A DNA stretch of 64,000 bases, from the NCBI RefSeq assembly GCF_900112975.1, contig NZ_FONQ01000009.1, forward strand, positions 80,620 through 144,619, given 5' to 3'. Position 1 is the first letter of the stretch; every line of letters starts with the position of its first letter. The notes beneath the pieces are model-generated. The model had not been told where the DNA came from, searched no databases, and saw nothing but the letters and a program-made list of their open reading frames with translations. The translations under genes were made by a program, and so were the position numbers. Of this stretch, positions 28,123 to 37,951 are shown piece by piece. This DNA comes from Flavobacterium xueshanense (GTDB lineage: Bacteria; Bacteroidota; Bacteroidia; Flavobacteriales; Flavobacteriaceae).

Positions 28123-28231
28123 ATAAATTTTAAAACTGTTGGAAAGTCAATTCATAATTAAAATACTTTTTTGCTGTCAACAATAGAATAGAGAGGGTAT
28201 GACTGTCCGCAAAACGTATTAACCATTTTTT

Positions 28232-28312
28232 GCCACGGATTCACTGATTTTAAATTGGATAATATCAATTTTTTTTTACCAAAAATCTATTTTTAATCTG
28301 TGAATCTGTGGC
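28232..28312. repeat. Inverted repeat between convergent genes (GCCACGGATTCAC type)
   Basis: GCCACGGATTCACTGATTTTA (28232-28252) is mirrored by TTTTAATCTGTGAATCTGTGGC ending at 28312, with a few mismatches and a 38-base A/T-rich centre. Palindromes of this type recur between genes in Bacteroidota. It may act as a terminator for both flanking genes. Confidence 0.6.
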
Positions 28313-28377
28313 TAATTTTTTAAAAACGTTGATGCGTGATTTACTAGGAATAAGTCTACGACAATAGTATAAAAAAA

Positions 28378-29568
28378 TTAAGGAAGGCTGTTCAGGTGAC
28401 GCGCAAGATGCATCCCCATACTAAAACAAGCTTGCAAGAGATAGCCGCCGGTAGGTGCATCCCAGTCGAGCATTTCACCAATGCAATAATTACTTTTTTT
28501 ATCTTTTAGTTGAAAATTTTCGTCCACAGCATTCAGTTGGATGCCTCCTGTTGTTGATATCGCATCGTTTAATAGGCCAGAACCGGTGATTTCGATACTC
28601 ATTTTTTTAATATTTTGAGCGAGCAGTGCTGGATTTAAGTAGGTTTCTTTCGAAAGGTATTTTTTCAAAAGCCCAATCTGCGCAGGACTCAATTTAATTT
28701 CTTTTTGCAGTGTTTCGCTCGTCTTTTTGAAAGTCGATTTTTTAATTTTTTGAAGCAAATCATCAGAACGCAAAGTTGGTTTCATATCCAAGAAAACAAT
28801 CGCCTTTTGTTGGCTTTGCAGTTCTTCCCGAATTTGTGGACTAAGCGCATAAATGGCATTACCTTCTAAACCAAAACGGGTAATAACCGCTTCCCCTTTT
28901 TGCCTTTTGTTTGAGCAGCTAATAGCAATATTTTTTAGTGGACTGCCTTCATGTTCTAAAATAAAATCTTCCGACCAGTCCACACGATACGCACAATTCG
29001 AAGATTGAAACGGAACGATAGCAATATCTTGCTGTTCGAATAAATCTAGCCAAGTGCCATCAGAACCGGTGATCTTCCAGCTACCACCTCCTAAGGCAAA
29101 AATGGTATAGTCCGATTTTATTTCTGTAGTAGCATTAAAAACAAGGTCATCGTTGCTCGTCCAGCCGGTCCAAGTGTGTTGGTACTGAATAGCAACACCT
29201 TGCTTTTCGAGAACGTCCAGGATGGCGTTCAGTACAGTTATGGGTTTGATACCACGTTCAGGATACACCCGTTTGCTACTGCCGATGTAGGTTGGAATAC
29301 CGATGGTATCAATCCAATCCCGAAAATTGTCGTTGTCAAAATCAAGGAGTGCTTTTTTCAAAAAATGGGGTGGTGTATAGCGCGCAATCAATTCTGCAAT
29401 GGGTTCCGAGTGGGTGAGGTTGAAACCTCCTTTTCCGGCCACCAGAAATTTTCGGCCTAATGTTTTATTTTTTTCGTAAACTGTAACCTTGAATTTTTCA
29501 CAATCCAATAATGCTGCAAGTATAAGCGCTGCGGGTCCTCCTCCAATGATTGAAACTGATTTTTTCAC
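28378..29568 (-). CDS. TIGR03862-type NAD(P)/FAD-dependent oxidoreductase
   Basis: A 396-residue flavoprotein with a dinucleotide-binding start (VSIIGGGPAALILAALLD), the GRKFLVAGKGGFNLTHSEP block and YIGSSKRVYPERGIKPITVLNAIL. It ends in CIGEMLDWDAPTGGYLLQACFSMGMHLARHL, which places FAD near the C-terminus. This is the BaiN/HI0933-related TIGR03862 family; substrates are not established. The start is GTG at 29568; no better ATG lies close by. It is convergent with the DUF3037 gene. Confidence 0.88.
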   Translation of the reverse strand: MKKSVSIIGGGPAALILAALLDCEKFKVTVYEKNKTLGRKFLVAGKGGFNLTHSEPIAELIARYTPPHFLKKALLDFDNDNFRDWIDTIGIPTYIGSSKRVYPERGIKPITVLNAILDVLEKQGVAIQYQHTWTGWTSNDDLVFNATTEIKSDYTIFALGGGSWKITGSDGTWLDLFEQQDIAIVPFQSSNCAYRVDWSEDFILEHEGSPLKNIAISCSNKRQKGEAVITRFGLEGNAIYALSPQIREELQSQQKAIVFLDMKPTLRSDDLLQKIKKSTFKKTSETLQKEIKLSPAQIGLLKKYLSKETYLNPALLAQNIKKMSIEITGSGLLNDAISTTGGIQLNAVDENFQLKDKKSNYCIGEMLDWDAPTGGYLLQACFSMGMHLARHLNSLP

Positions 29569-29885
29569 GCCACAAAAATAGGTTTTTTTACCTATAACCC
29601 CTGATATTGGATTTTATATTAGAGTTTGGGCGAAATCCCAAAGCAGAAAATTCCATTTTGCATTCCAGTATCTGCAGCTTTGGGGTCTGTGCTTCAATGT
29701 CATTATGTTAAGAGATTTTATAGTTTATCCTTCTGATTTATAAATACAGCTGGTCTTATTCGCGTATTATATTTACTAACTTCACGTCTATTGTTGAGAT
29801 TTAACTGAATTGGTGCGATTCTGAAGAAATAGATTTTCTAATACTTTGAATACTTTTTACAAAGAGATTCTTTAAAAATCACTGG
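29569..29885. other. Noncoding stretch before the kdpB remnant
   Basis: No ORF, RNA or recognisable fragment is seen. It may contain further decayed kdp sequence beyond recognition. Confidence 0.4.
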
Positions 29886-30338
29886 GGTTTTGGCGAGGCA
29901 AGAGGAAAATTACAAGCGGATAGTTTAAGGAAAACAAGTGAAGAAACAATGGCGAAATAGGTTTTAGGCAATGATGAAATTAAGAATATCAGTTCTTCCG
30001 AATTGAAGAAAGACGATGTTTTTATCTTTAAAGCCGGTAATTTAATAACCACAGATAGTGAAATCATTGTAGGTTTAGCGACTATTGATGAAAGCACCAT
30101 TACCGTTGAAAGTGTTTCTGTTATTCGGGAATCAGGATGCGATAAATCTTTTGTAACCGACGCAGCTGCAGTGTGATTGGACAAAATTAAACTTAAAGTG
30201 AATAATGAATCAGGCGAAAGTTTTCTGTTTATAAAGATTACTTTGGCCGAAGGAGCAATTCGTCAAAAAACGCGTAACGAAATTGCATTAACCATTCTTT
30301 TGGCAATATTTACACTATTATTAATCCGTTTTTTGTAA
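29886..30338 (+). pseudogene. kdpB: kdpB middle fragment (potassium-transporting ATPase, subunit B)
   Basis: Translation in one frame gives GEARGKLQADSLRKTSEETMAK, then KKDDVFIFKAGNLITTDSEIIVGLATIDESTITVESVSVIRESG and ESFLFIKITLAEGAIRQKTRNEIALTILLA. These are the actuator-domain and following segments of the KdpB P-type ATPase, with the TGES loop altered to TVES. In-frame stops occur (TAG after MAK, TGA after AAAV). The phosphorylation and nucleotide-binding domains are gone. The fragment ends at a 21-bp perfect inverted repeat. The 3' end of a kdpB lies 13.8 kb away at 44143. Confidence 0.9.
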
Positions 30339-30371
30339 TTATTTAATGAAAAATAATTACAAAAAACGGAT
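30324..30371. repeat. 21-bp perfect inverted repeat at the kdpB breakpoint
   Basis: ATCCGTTTTTTGTAATTATTT (one arm, 30324-30344) pairs exactly with 30351-30371 around a 6-base loop. The left arm overlaps the last codons of the kdpB fragment. It may terminate the GH130 gene, or mark a fold-back rearrangement junction. Confidence 0.75.
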
Positions 30372-30431
30372 AACAACTAGTACAATAATTTTAATTCTAT
30401 AATATGAAATCTAATTAGATTACTTATTATG

Positions 30432-31901
30432 TTATAATTTACTTTTCTTCAAAGCCTCGATTAATTCCACCAAATCGACTACACCGTAAGTAGACATATA
30501 ATCTGAGACTGCATAAGGTAAGATAAGGCTGTTGTTGTGAATAATCGAACCGCATGAATACACTACGTTAGGTACATATCCTTCCCGTTCATCCTCCAGC
30601 GGTGAGAGTAGGGGCTCACTAAGTCTCCCAATTTCCTTCGAAGGATCATCAAGATCAAACAGCGAAGCACCTATGCAATATCGTCTCATGGCACCTACAC
30701 CATGAGTAATCACCAGCCAGCCTTCATCAGTCCAAAGTGGCGATCCACAATTTCCAATTTGTGTATATTCCCATGGATAACGCGGTTCCTGGATCATAAC
30801 GGGATTATCCCATTGGGTAGGTCTATCGGAATACATAAGGTAATTGTTTACACCATCAACTCTAGATAGCATAGCATACTTGCCCTTGATTTTTCTAGGA
30901 AATACTGCGAGGTTTTTATTTTGAGCACCAGCTCCATGCAAAGGCATTACACGGAACGTATAAAAGTCTTCAGTAGAAATCAGTTTCGGAAGAATTACAT
31001 GACCATTATAAGCGGTATAAGTAGCTATTACTTTTTCGGATTTATCATCATCCACAAAGCGAACAAAACGGGCATCTTCAATACCGCGGCTTTCAGAATC
31101 TGATATTGGAAATATAACACGTTCGGTGATGTCAGAATCGTGTTTAAAATGCAAATCATAAAATGAATCCGCCAACCAGATCACTTCTTCCAGAGCGGTT
31201 TTCCTATCAAGGCTTATTGTTTGATCGCTTAAGGCTTTATTTACAATATTTTTTAAAGCGTAATACTCAAATTCATCCGGTAGGTCTTGCATAATACAAG
31301 TTGAATATTTGTCCTGAGTATGCATTTCTGTCAATTTCTGTATAAATCGTTTTTTGTTATATAATGATTTGTGTATAATTTCAGCTTTATCAATGTTATC
31401 ACCAATTTTTACCATTTGGAGATCGTTATTCTTATCGAGGATTCCCCTCCTAAAAACGATTGATGAGATGTGACCTTCACCAGTGGCACGGAAAGAAATG
31501 ATGACTCGTTTCTCTCCCTCTTCAAGGTTTGACTGATCGAAATCTTCCACAATAGAAGGGTTGAAAAAGGCTGCGGATTCTATGGCATACTCCATGGTAC
31601 AGTACGAACCGATGAGCATTTTTCGTTCAGCTGATAGGCTATCATAGTTGATTTGCATCCCTTCAATTATTCCTCTAATTTTTTCGCAATGCTTATAAAA
31701 TGTATTTGAAATATTCCTGTGACGTCTGGCAAAATCACGAAGTGTATGTTCCAAGGTCTCTCTAACTTGTTTTTCGTTTAATATCATGATGTGACTCACC
31801 ATTTTTTGAGTCCGTTGATCGCCATTCATAAAATAGCGGGCAACAACCCTACTGCAATCAGGGATAAATTTTACATTTTTTCGTATGACATGAACTCGCA
31901 T
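30432..31901 (-). CDS. Glycoside hydrolase family 130 phosphorylase/hydrolase
   Basis: A 489-residue protein of the five-bladed propeller GH130 family, which phosphorolyses or hydrolyses beta-mannosides. The C-terminal two thirds carry the family features: SRGIEDARFVRFVDDDKSEKVIATYTAYNG (with the catalytic-type aspartate region), GAGAQNKNLAVFPRKIKGKYAMLSRVDG, and GNCGSPLWTDEGWLVITHGVGAMRRY. The first 180 residues form an extra N-terminal region absent from the shortest members. No signal peptide, so cytoplasmic. GH100-like and GT4 genes at 47.8-50.2 kb may belong to the same sugar pathway. Exact linkage specificity is unknown. Confidence 0.87.
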   Translation of the reverse strand: MRVHVIRKNVKFIPDCSRVVARYFMNGDQRTQKMVSHIMILNEKQVRETLEHTLRDFARRHRNISNTFYKHCEKIRGIIEGMQINYDSLSAERKMLIGSYCTMEYAIESAAFFNPSIVEDFDQSNLEEGEKRVIISFRATGEGHISSIVFRRGILDKNNDLQMVKIGDNIDKAEIIHKSLYNKKRFIQKLTEMHTQDKYSTCIMQDLPDEFEYYALKNIVNKALSDQTISLDRKTALEEVIWLADSFYDLHFKHDSDITERVIFPISDSESRGIEDARFVRFVDDDKSEKVIATYTAYNGHVILPKLISTEDFYTFRVMPLHGAGAQNKNLAVFPRKIKGKYAMLSRVDGVNNYLMYSDRPTQWDNPVMIQEPRYPWEYTQIGNCGSPLWTDEGWLVITHGVGAMRRYCIGASLFDLDDPSKEIGRLSEPLLSPLEDEREGYVPNVVYSCGSIIHNNSLILPYAVSDYMSTYGVVDLVELIEALKKSKL

Positions 31902-32311
31902 AGATTTATTTTTAAATTTAATTAAATAAGTACGCTTTTTTATGAAGTGATAAAAAGTCGTTTCAGTATTCTAAAGAGCTTTAGCATCAATATATAAAAA
32001 CCATAAGTAATTGTGCTGCTTTCTACTTGCAATAAGCAATCCAAAGTTCATATTGAACATTTCTTTTATCAAACGTTAGATTGTTTTGTGCATTTAAAGT
32101 GATTCAAAATAAAAAAATAGTATTAAAATTTATTCTGTAAAAATTCGATTTTAAAATTTTATCTGATTTTATGTTAATTTTTTTGGTCCTAAGGATAAAT
32201 ATAACGTAAGCTTTTGTTTTCTTTCCAAAATGTTTTTAATAAGTTAATGTGTTTTAAAAAAAGCATCGAGCCCAGCACTTTACAAAATTGCTCTTACCGG
32301 CTCCTAAGACT
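31902..32311. other. Noncoding stretch upstream of the GH130 gene
   Basis: AT-rich sequence that should contain the GH130 promoter. I see no gene, RNA or repeat in it. Confidence 0.4.
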
Positions 32312-32404
32312 TTAATCCTCAATTTTTTTTACTACGGGAATATCTTCGATTTTTTCAAAACGTTTTAAAAGCTCTCTTTTAACGTCATTTAGTTCGGTCT
32401 CCAT
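32312..32404 (-). CDS. Possible small charged ORF, antitoxin-like tail
   Basis: A 30-codon ORF, METELNDVKRELLKRFEKIE then DIPVVKKIED, highly charged and predicted helical. The LKRELLKRI-type helix resembles the ends of small flavobacterial antitoxins, but no partner toxin is near. It lies directly beyond the truncated histidine kinase and could also be the tail of another lost gene. Confidence 0.25.
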   Translation of the reverse strand: METELNDVKRELLKRFEKIEDIPVVKKIED

Positions 32405-32409
32405 ATTTA

Positions 32410-33102
32410 TCAAATCGAAATACAGTTTTTCTGTTTTTCTTTGTTTATACCAATTCCAGTATCCTGAATTTCCACAATAATTTTATCATTTTTCCTCTTA
32501 GTTGTAATGGTTATTTTTCCGATGGGACGTGAATATTTAATAGTATTTGAAACAATGTTTTGTAGTATCGAGAGCAACATTTTTCCATCGGCAAAAACGC
32601 ATTTATTTTCTTCGATTTCGTGATGAAGACTAATTGTGTTTAGAAGTGCGTATTTTTTTAATATTTCAAAAACGGTATTCACATAATGTACCAACTCAAA
32701 TTAGGAGGGAGAAAATACGTCTAACGCGCATTTTACTCTTACCCATTCCACCAGATAGTATAACATATTTAATTCCTCTTATGAGGATTCGTAAATCAGA
32801 TTAAGCTTTTCTTTTCTAACAGAAATCCCCATTTTTTCAGAATTAGACTTCAGATACTCCGTCATTCCGACAATTCCTGCGAGAGGGCTTCTTAAATGAT
32901 GGGAAAATATAGCCATTAAACTGTCTTCTTGCGCGACAAGTTCTGCAAGATTTTTTGCATCAGCTTTGGCAATGAATCCTCCTGTTATACTATTATCAAT
33001 AGCCGAAAGGCGCGTTACAGATTTTGGAAATTTAATTTCCGTTAATTTGTTACCTTTTTGCATGAGATTTATATTTTTAATTAAAAAATGTTCAGATGAC
33101 AT
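32410..33102 (-). pseudogene. Degraded histidine kinase, paralogue of the kinase at 42.2-43.4 kb
   Basis: Two fragments in different frames. The first (33102-32779) contains LVAQEDSLMAIFSHHLRSPLAGIVGMTEYL, an HisKA phosphoacceptor helix. The second (32694-32410) contains the N box (ENKCVFADGKMLLSILQNIVSNTIKYS) and G1 box (EIQDTGIGINKE), then stops before the rest of the ATPase domain. The stretch between is frameshifted but still resembles LNMLDYLVEWTRIKYAAEAF of the intact kinase. PAS sensing domain and C-terminal ATP-lid are lost. Confidence 0.85.
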
Positions 33103-33974
33103 TTATGTCAAATAAATACTTTTAAAGTTAAAGATTTTTAATCATATATAATGTTTATAATTGAGAAATAAATATTATAATTATTTTATAGTGAGTGATT
33201 AGTATTTTTTTTGATTTAAAAAAAATGTTGAATTTTAAAAACTAAACCTTCTAAGATACAAACTTGAGATAAGGCTTTTGGACGAAAAAATTAAATAGAA
33301 GGACTTAATACTAAAAAGAATACTTCTGGAAATTTAAATAATTTATGATCATTGGTGGAAAGGGAAGAATAATGAGAAATAATGTTTCCATTTGTAGAAG
33401 AAAGATCCGACTAATTAATTTAACAATTCTAAAGCTAATCCAAATTCCAGATTCCCATTTTTAAAGTCTTATCAAATAATCATTTTTTAGAGATTGTATA
33501 AAATTATTTTAATTCTTAGAAACCTTGTCAGTCAGCGCTGCAATATCGTGTAAAAGATTTGTAAAGCAGTTTGACATGTATAATTCCAATCGAATAATTA
33601 AGGAAAGTTTTAAATTAATGCGATTATTGACAGGAAATTGAGGCAGCTTAATTTTAGTGGGGGTGGATCCCTGTTTAATGATTAATTTATCTATTTGACG
33701 CTTTATTTAAATAAAATTGACAGGTACAAACTTTTATTATTTATCTTAAATTTATTTTAAATACTTGTTAATGAGTTATTTATGTTTTATCTTTATGGTG
33801 GTAAAATTTTATAAAATGCTATTTCGTAATAATTAAGGAACCTTAGTAAAAGAGAAATTATATTCCATAAAAGCTATTTCCGAGTATGTATATAGAAAAA
33901 TGAGATATAAGTCTATGTTATTTTTTAATCTTATTCAAAGTAATTTTTACATTAATCTTTTAAAATCAATTAAA
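33103..33974. other. Long AT-rich noncoding region
   Basis: About 870 bases with no supportable gene, RNA or repeat; it includes the upstream region of the DUF6799 gene. The frame that extends from 33900 into the gene is probably untranslated leader. Confidence 0.5.
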
Positions 33975-34436
33975 ATGAAAAAAGTAATTTTTATAAGTGT
34001 GGCACTTTGCTTTTCAATGTGTTTGTTCGCCCAAACAGATTTAACGAACAAAAAAATGCAGCACATTGATGATAAAAAACGTCAGATGACCAGAGAAGGG
34101 AATTATCAAACAGCTAGTAAGTCGTTTCCCGATGGCGTAATGATGAAAAATGGAAAGTTGATGATGGTCAAAAACGGAAAAAAGACCTTAATGGATCACG
34201 AAATGTCTATGAATAACGGGACGAAAGTGCTGTCAAACGGAATGATAATGAAAAAGGACGGTACAAAGATGATGATGAAAGAAGGACAATACATGAATAT
34301 GGCTGGTAATCTCAGAGATCCTGAAACAAAAAAGGTTATTACCAAAAAAACCACTACTAAGGAAACTAATAACAATAAAAAGAAAGATATGTATTTGATG
34401 CAAAATGAAAAAATTAAAAAAGATAGTTTGAAATAA
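33975..34436 (+). CDS. Secreted DUF6799-type protein with methionine-rich repeats
   Basis: A 153-residue protein with a signal peptide (MKKVIFISVALCFSMCLFAQ). Residues about 55-110 contain tandem MMKNGKLMMVKNGKK / NGTKVLSNGMIMKKDGTKMMMKEGQ units, the short beta-hairpin repeat of DUF6799. The C-terminal third is lysine/threonine/asparagine-rich and probably disordered. Function is unknown. It heads a pair with the general-stress-type gene 47 bases downstream. The start at 33975 is chosen because the signal peptide begins there. Confidence 0.75.
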   Translation: MKKVIFISVALCFSMCLFAQTDLTNKKMQHIDDKKRQMTREGNYQTASKSFPDGVMMKNGKLMMVKNGKKTLMDHEMSMNNGTKVLSNGMIMKKDGTKMMMKEGQYMNMAGNLRDPETKKVITKKTTTKETNNNKKKDMYLMQNEKIKKDSLK

Positions 34437-34483
34437 TCAACGTAACAAAGTAATTAATAATTCTAATCTTAAATAAAGCAACA

Positions 34484-35041
34484 ATGGAAACGGAAGAAAA
34501 TCAAAACCAGCCAGAACAAACTAAAGCGGAAAAAAAAATGCTAACAGGAATGTTCGCTGATCGCGAAAGTGCGGAGAATGCCTATAACTCCCTATATGAA
34601 AGAGGGTACAGCAAGGATGATATAAATTTAATAATGTCAGATGAAACCCGTAAAAAACATTTTTCGCAAGATGTAGAAGAAACAGAAATAGGTACAAAAG
34701 CAGCTGAAGGTGCAGGAAAAGGTTCTGCAATTGGGGGAACTGTAGGTGCAATTGTAGGTGTTGTTGCGGCGTTAGGAACGAGCTTGGTCATACCGGGTCT
34801 TGGTTTGCTGGTAGCTGGTCCTTTAGCTGCAGGACTTGCAGGGGCTGGGGCAGGTGGTATCGCAGGTGGAGTAATAGGGGCCTTAGTGGGTTCTGGAATT
34901 CCGGAAGAACGAGCGAAAATATATGAATCCGGGGTAAAAGATGGGCGCATTGTGATGGGTGTTCATCCGAGAAACGATGAAGATGCGAATGACATTGAAA
35001 ACTCATGGCGCGAAAACAAGGGAGAAGAAATATACCGCTAG
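34484..35041 (+). CDS. General stress protein-like protein with glycine-zipper segment
   Basis: A 185-residue protein. Residues about 20-60 (MLTGMFADRESAENAYNSLYERGYSKDDINLIMSDE) match the general stress protein 17M/YflT-like N-terminal domain. A long glycine/alanine-rich hydrophobic stretch follows (about 80-145, with GGTVGAIVGVVAAL and GAGAGGIAGGVIGAL), resembling glycine zippers that insert into or coat membranes. The acidic/polar end includes GVKDGRIVMGVHPRNDEDA. Such proteins are stress-induced in other bacteria. A terminator follows directly. Confidence 0.8.
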   Translation: METEENQNQPEQTKAEKKMLTGMFADRESAENAYNSLYERGYSKDDINLIMSDETRKKHFSQDVEETEIGTKAAEGAGKGSAIGGTVGAIVGVVAALGTSLVIPGLGLLVAGPLAAGLAGAGAGGIAGGVIGALVGSGIPEERAKIYESGVKDGRIVMGVHPRNDEDANDIENSWRENKGEEIYR

Positions 35042-35058
35042 TATAAAGGGTTTACAAG

Positions 35059-35089
35059 GGTTGGCATTTTTAAATGTCAACCTTTTTTT
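35059..35089 (+). terminator. Terminator after the general-stress gene
   Basis: GGTTGGCATTT (35059-35069) pairs with AAATGTCAACC (35072-35082) with one G-U pair, followed by seven T. Confidence 0.8.
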
Positions 35090-35098
35090 GTTTTAACG

Positions 35099-35487
35099 GA
35101 GAAACGTTTCGAGATGAATTTTTTTATGCCAAATGATGGTGATATCAGTTATAGTTTGACTAATAAAGTTAAAGTGGGCGTGGATTTTCTGGGTCATGGA
35201 AATAGTTACAAACTTACCGCTGATACAATTCATTCCAATTATGTCGAAAATAATTTGATAGTTTTTCTTCTTTTATCAATAAGGCCTTTCCAATAATAAA
35301 GTTATTTTACTTCTTAAAAAGAACTATTAATTAAACCAGTTCAGAGTATATCCAATAGATCAAAAACTTCAATTACAGATTCTAATGTTAAAATTTGGGG
35401 ATGACCAGACTCGATTATTCGAGGAAAAATCAAACACTATCCTTATAAAGATGGACGTCATTTATCGCTTTTACTGCCGCACAATTA
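35099..35487 (+). pseudogene. Broken second copy of the DUF6268 outer-membrane protein
   Basis: The translation MPNDGDISYSLTNKVKVGVD / FLGHGNSYKLTADTIHSNYVENN closely matches residues about 180-225 of the intact protein at 40791-41702 (MPNDADINYSLTDKTKVGVDFLGHGNSYKLTTDNVRSNYVENN). After a frame break, LKFGDDQTRLFEEKSNTILIKMDVIYRF matches its C-terminus. The N-terminal two thirds and signal peptide are absent. Several frameshifts lie between the two parts. Confidence 0.9.
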
Positions 35488-35880
35488 AAAAACAAACTAT
35501 TTTTAAATACTTTTTCGGTATTTTATTAATATTAAAAGTTAATAGAATAACTGCGGCATCAAATTCGCTTTATTTTCCATTTTAACGCAAAGTTTGAACA
35601 TTTACAATAAAGACACAAATAGCGCTATTTCTCTCACTTATATTAGTTTTTAGAACATTTATTACTTCTAATTATAAAAACAACATATTAATTGTCTTCT
35701 CTATTAATTAATATCTATCGTATATCTTGTTTGAATTGATGTTATTTATATCATTTAATATCGGAACCTATTAATTACTATTTTGAAGTTAATGAAGTAA
35801 ATTAACGCCATAATCACAACCCATGAAAAACACACTCTTCAAATTTTAAAATGGAATTTGAGGGAGAGAATTTAATAATT

Positions 35881-36149
35881 AAAAAAAGACGATGTTGATT
35901 ATATTGCGCAAACAGTACAAACAGAAACAGAATATAAAAAAGCACTTCGTATATTCCAGCACGATATCATCCTTTTCAATTATACTTTTTCGGCTTTTGA
36001 TGGTCTTACTTCTTTAAAAAATAAGAGAGAATATAGTACCGAAAATGCCTTTTATTTTTGTTTGCGAATTCGTTAAAGAAGAAAATGCCGATGTCCTTAT
36101 CAAAAAAGAATTGACAGATTTTGGGCTTAAAATGAGATTATACACTTAA
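35881..36149 (+). pseudogene. Decayed response-regulator receiver domain
   Basis: The first frame reads DDVDYIAQTVQTETEYKKAL then FQHDIILFNYTFSAFDGLTS, and a second frame continues FIFVCEFVKEENADVLIKKE then LTDFGLKMRLYT. Together they match a single-domain receiver (IILxDYTLPSFDGL...PFIFVSG...EENAVELIK...TDFVLKDKLYT). The phosphoacceptor aspartate is replaced by asparagine (LFNYT), and a frameshift lies near 36045. It is probably a relic of a kinase/regulator set in this island. Confidence 0.8.
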
Positions 36150-36435
36150 TCAATAAAATAAACCTTGCATGTTAAGAGCAATTTTCCATTCTTTAAACTG
36201 CTATCAAAGGCGTTTATTTTTGAAAATTCAGTTTTTTTTATTTCCTTTTCTTTATTTGCTTAAATCATTTACATTTTCTTTATAAATTCAGAAATAGTTA
36301 TGAATTCATGTTAATAAAATTCACGAGACTGTGAATTTTGTAACTAATAAAAATAATTGTGTACAGAATAGATTTTACTAATTTTTAAATTTGCTCGTGA
36401 AATAATATCATAATTATTTTCTGAAATCAAAAGTT

Positions 36436-37056
36436 ATGAAAACCACAAAAGACGAATCTGCAAAAGCCATTAAACCACCGAACAATACGACAGGAAAAAC
36501 AGCCAAGGAATCAACTCCTACCTTAAAAGAGGGAGTGGTAAAAGCAAAACCTGAGGCAGCGAAAGACTTGAGATATTTTTTCGAAGACGGATTAAAAGAT
36601 ATTTATTGGGCAGAAAAAGCATTGACAAAAGTATTGGCTAAAATGGCCAAAAATGCTACATCTATTCAATTGATTAAGGTGTTTGAAGAACATTTGAAAG
36701 AAACCGAAGAACATGTTACACGTTTGAAGCAAATTTTTGAATCATTAGGTCTTAAAGCAGTTGCCAAGAAATGTGATGCAATGGCAGGACTGTTGGATGA
36801 GGCCAATCGAATAATGGAGGAAACTGAAGTTGGCAATGTTCGCGATGCAGCGATGATTGATGCAGCCCAGAAAGTGGAACATTATAAAATCGCTGCTTAT
36901 GGGACTTTGCGTGTTTATGCAGTTACTCTTGGTAAAACAAAAGCTGCCTTGCTTCTTGCAAAAACACTCGAAGAAGAGAAAAACGCTGACGTAAAATTAA
37001 CAGAAATTACTGTATCACATATCAATGTTGATGCTGCGAACGAAGGTGATAAATAA
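36436..37056 (+). CDS. YciE/YciF ferritin-like family protein (DUF892)
   Basis: A 206-residue protein. A lysine/threonine-rich, probably disordered N-terminal tail (about 1-45) precedes the DUF892 four-helix bundle: LRYFFEDGLKDIYWAEKALTKVLAKM, HLKETEEHVTRLKQIFESLG, AQKVEHYKIAAYGTLRVYAVTLG and LAKTLEEEKNADVKLTEI. The E...ExxH and E/H residues for a di-metal centre are present. The family is stress-induced in other bacteria. A strong terminator follows, so it is probably monocistronic. Confidence 0.92.
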   Translation: MKTTKDESAKAIKPPNNTTGKTAKESTPTLKEGVVKAKPEAAKDLRYFFEDGLKDIYWAEKALTKVLAKMAKNATSIQLIKVFEEHLKETEEHVTRLKQIFESLGLKAVAKKCDAMAGLLDEANRIMEETEVGNVRDAAMIDAAQKVEHYKIAAYGTLRVYAVTLGKTKAALLLAKTLEEEKNADVKLTEITVSHINVDAANEGDK

Positions 37057-37090
37057 ATAAAAAATTATACGGATTCTATCGTGATGTAAT

Positions 37091-37125
37091 GCGCCAGAAT
37101 CAAAGATTTGGGCGCTTGTTTTTTT
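37091..37125 (+). terminator. Terminator after the YciF-like gene
   Basis: GCGCCAGAATC (37091-37101) pairs with GATTTGGGCGC (37105-37115) with minor mismatches, followed by TTGTTTTTTTA. Confidence 0.85.
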
Positions 37126-37241
37126 ATTTTTCTGAAATCTTATCTTATTCACTGCAGTCAAAATGTTTGGAGAAAACTTCTTTGTTAAGTGTATCTGACA
37201 ACAATTCAGCATTCCTTTTCATAAATATAATTCTTATTTTT

Positions 37242-37721
37242 ATGTTCGCTAAAAATATACATATCGGTTGTTCTTCCTTTTACAGCGCCAAATGGAAGAA
37301 TGTTTTTTATCCTGAAAATATTCTATCAGCCAAATGGTTTGAATTTTATTGCATGCATTTTAACACTTTTAAAATAAATGCTACATTTTATAAATTCTCC
37401 ATATTGCGAATCCTTGAAAATTGGTATAAAAAAGCCCCTGATGGTTTTATCGATTCCGTTAAAGCACCAAAACTGATAACGCATATTAAAAAGTTCGTGG
37501 ACTGCAAACCTGAAATAGATGAATTCATTTCGCTTTGCAGACAAGGACTGAACGATAATCTGGGTTGCATCTTATTGCAGTTCCCTCCGAGTTTCCTTTA
37601 CAGCGCTGAAAAGCTTGATCTTATAATAGAAGCTGTAAGGCTTCACGGAATTCCGAAAATGTTTTATTCTGAAGACAGCCACACTGATCTGATAAAGCTT
37701 CATGAGGTTATTATTAACTAA
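37242..37721 (+). pseudogene. Truncated DUF72 (YecE-like) gene
   Basis: The 159-residue frame starts MFAKNIHIGCSSFYSAKWKNVFYPEN, the DUF72 TIM-barrel N-terminus, and continues FNTFKINATFYKFSILRILENWYKKAPDGFIDSVKAP and LGCILLQFPPSF. Family members are normally about 240-300 residues; here the second half is missing and the frame ends soon after AVRLHGIPKMFY. No matching C-terminal half follows before cphA. It may be a non-functional remnant, or a short variant. DUF72 function is not established. Confidence 0.7.
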
Positions 37722-37951
37722 AACTTATTCGAACAAGTCTTTATATATCAATAATACCGCAAGTAATGCGGGGTTTTAAATGCACAGGAACTAAACGCAC
37801 TTTTTAAATCTTAATTCTCAATTTATTCACTTTGTACCAAGTTGCTCGTGTATGGAATTCAATTCTTTTTTAAGGGTATATAAAGTAGATAATTTTAGTG
37901 CCGATGGATTTAAATAATAATATAATACGTTTTAAAAAATAGTAAAAGACA

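Noticed and set aside
34521..35006. Three minus-strand ORFs opposite the general-stress gene
   Set aside because: They are low-complexity antisense frames (L/P/H-rich) of the glycine-rich plus-strand gene.
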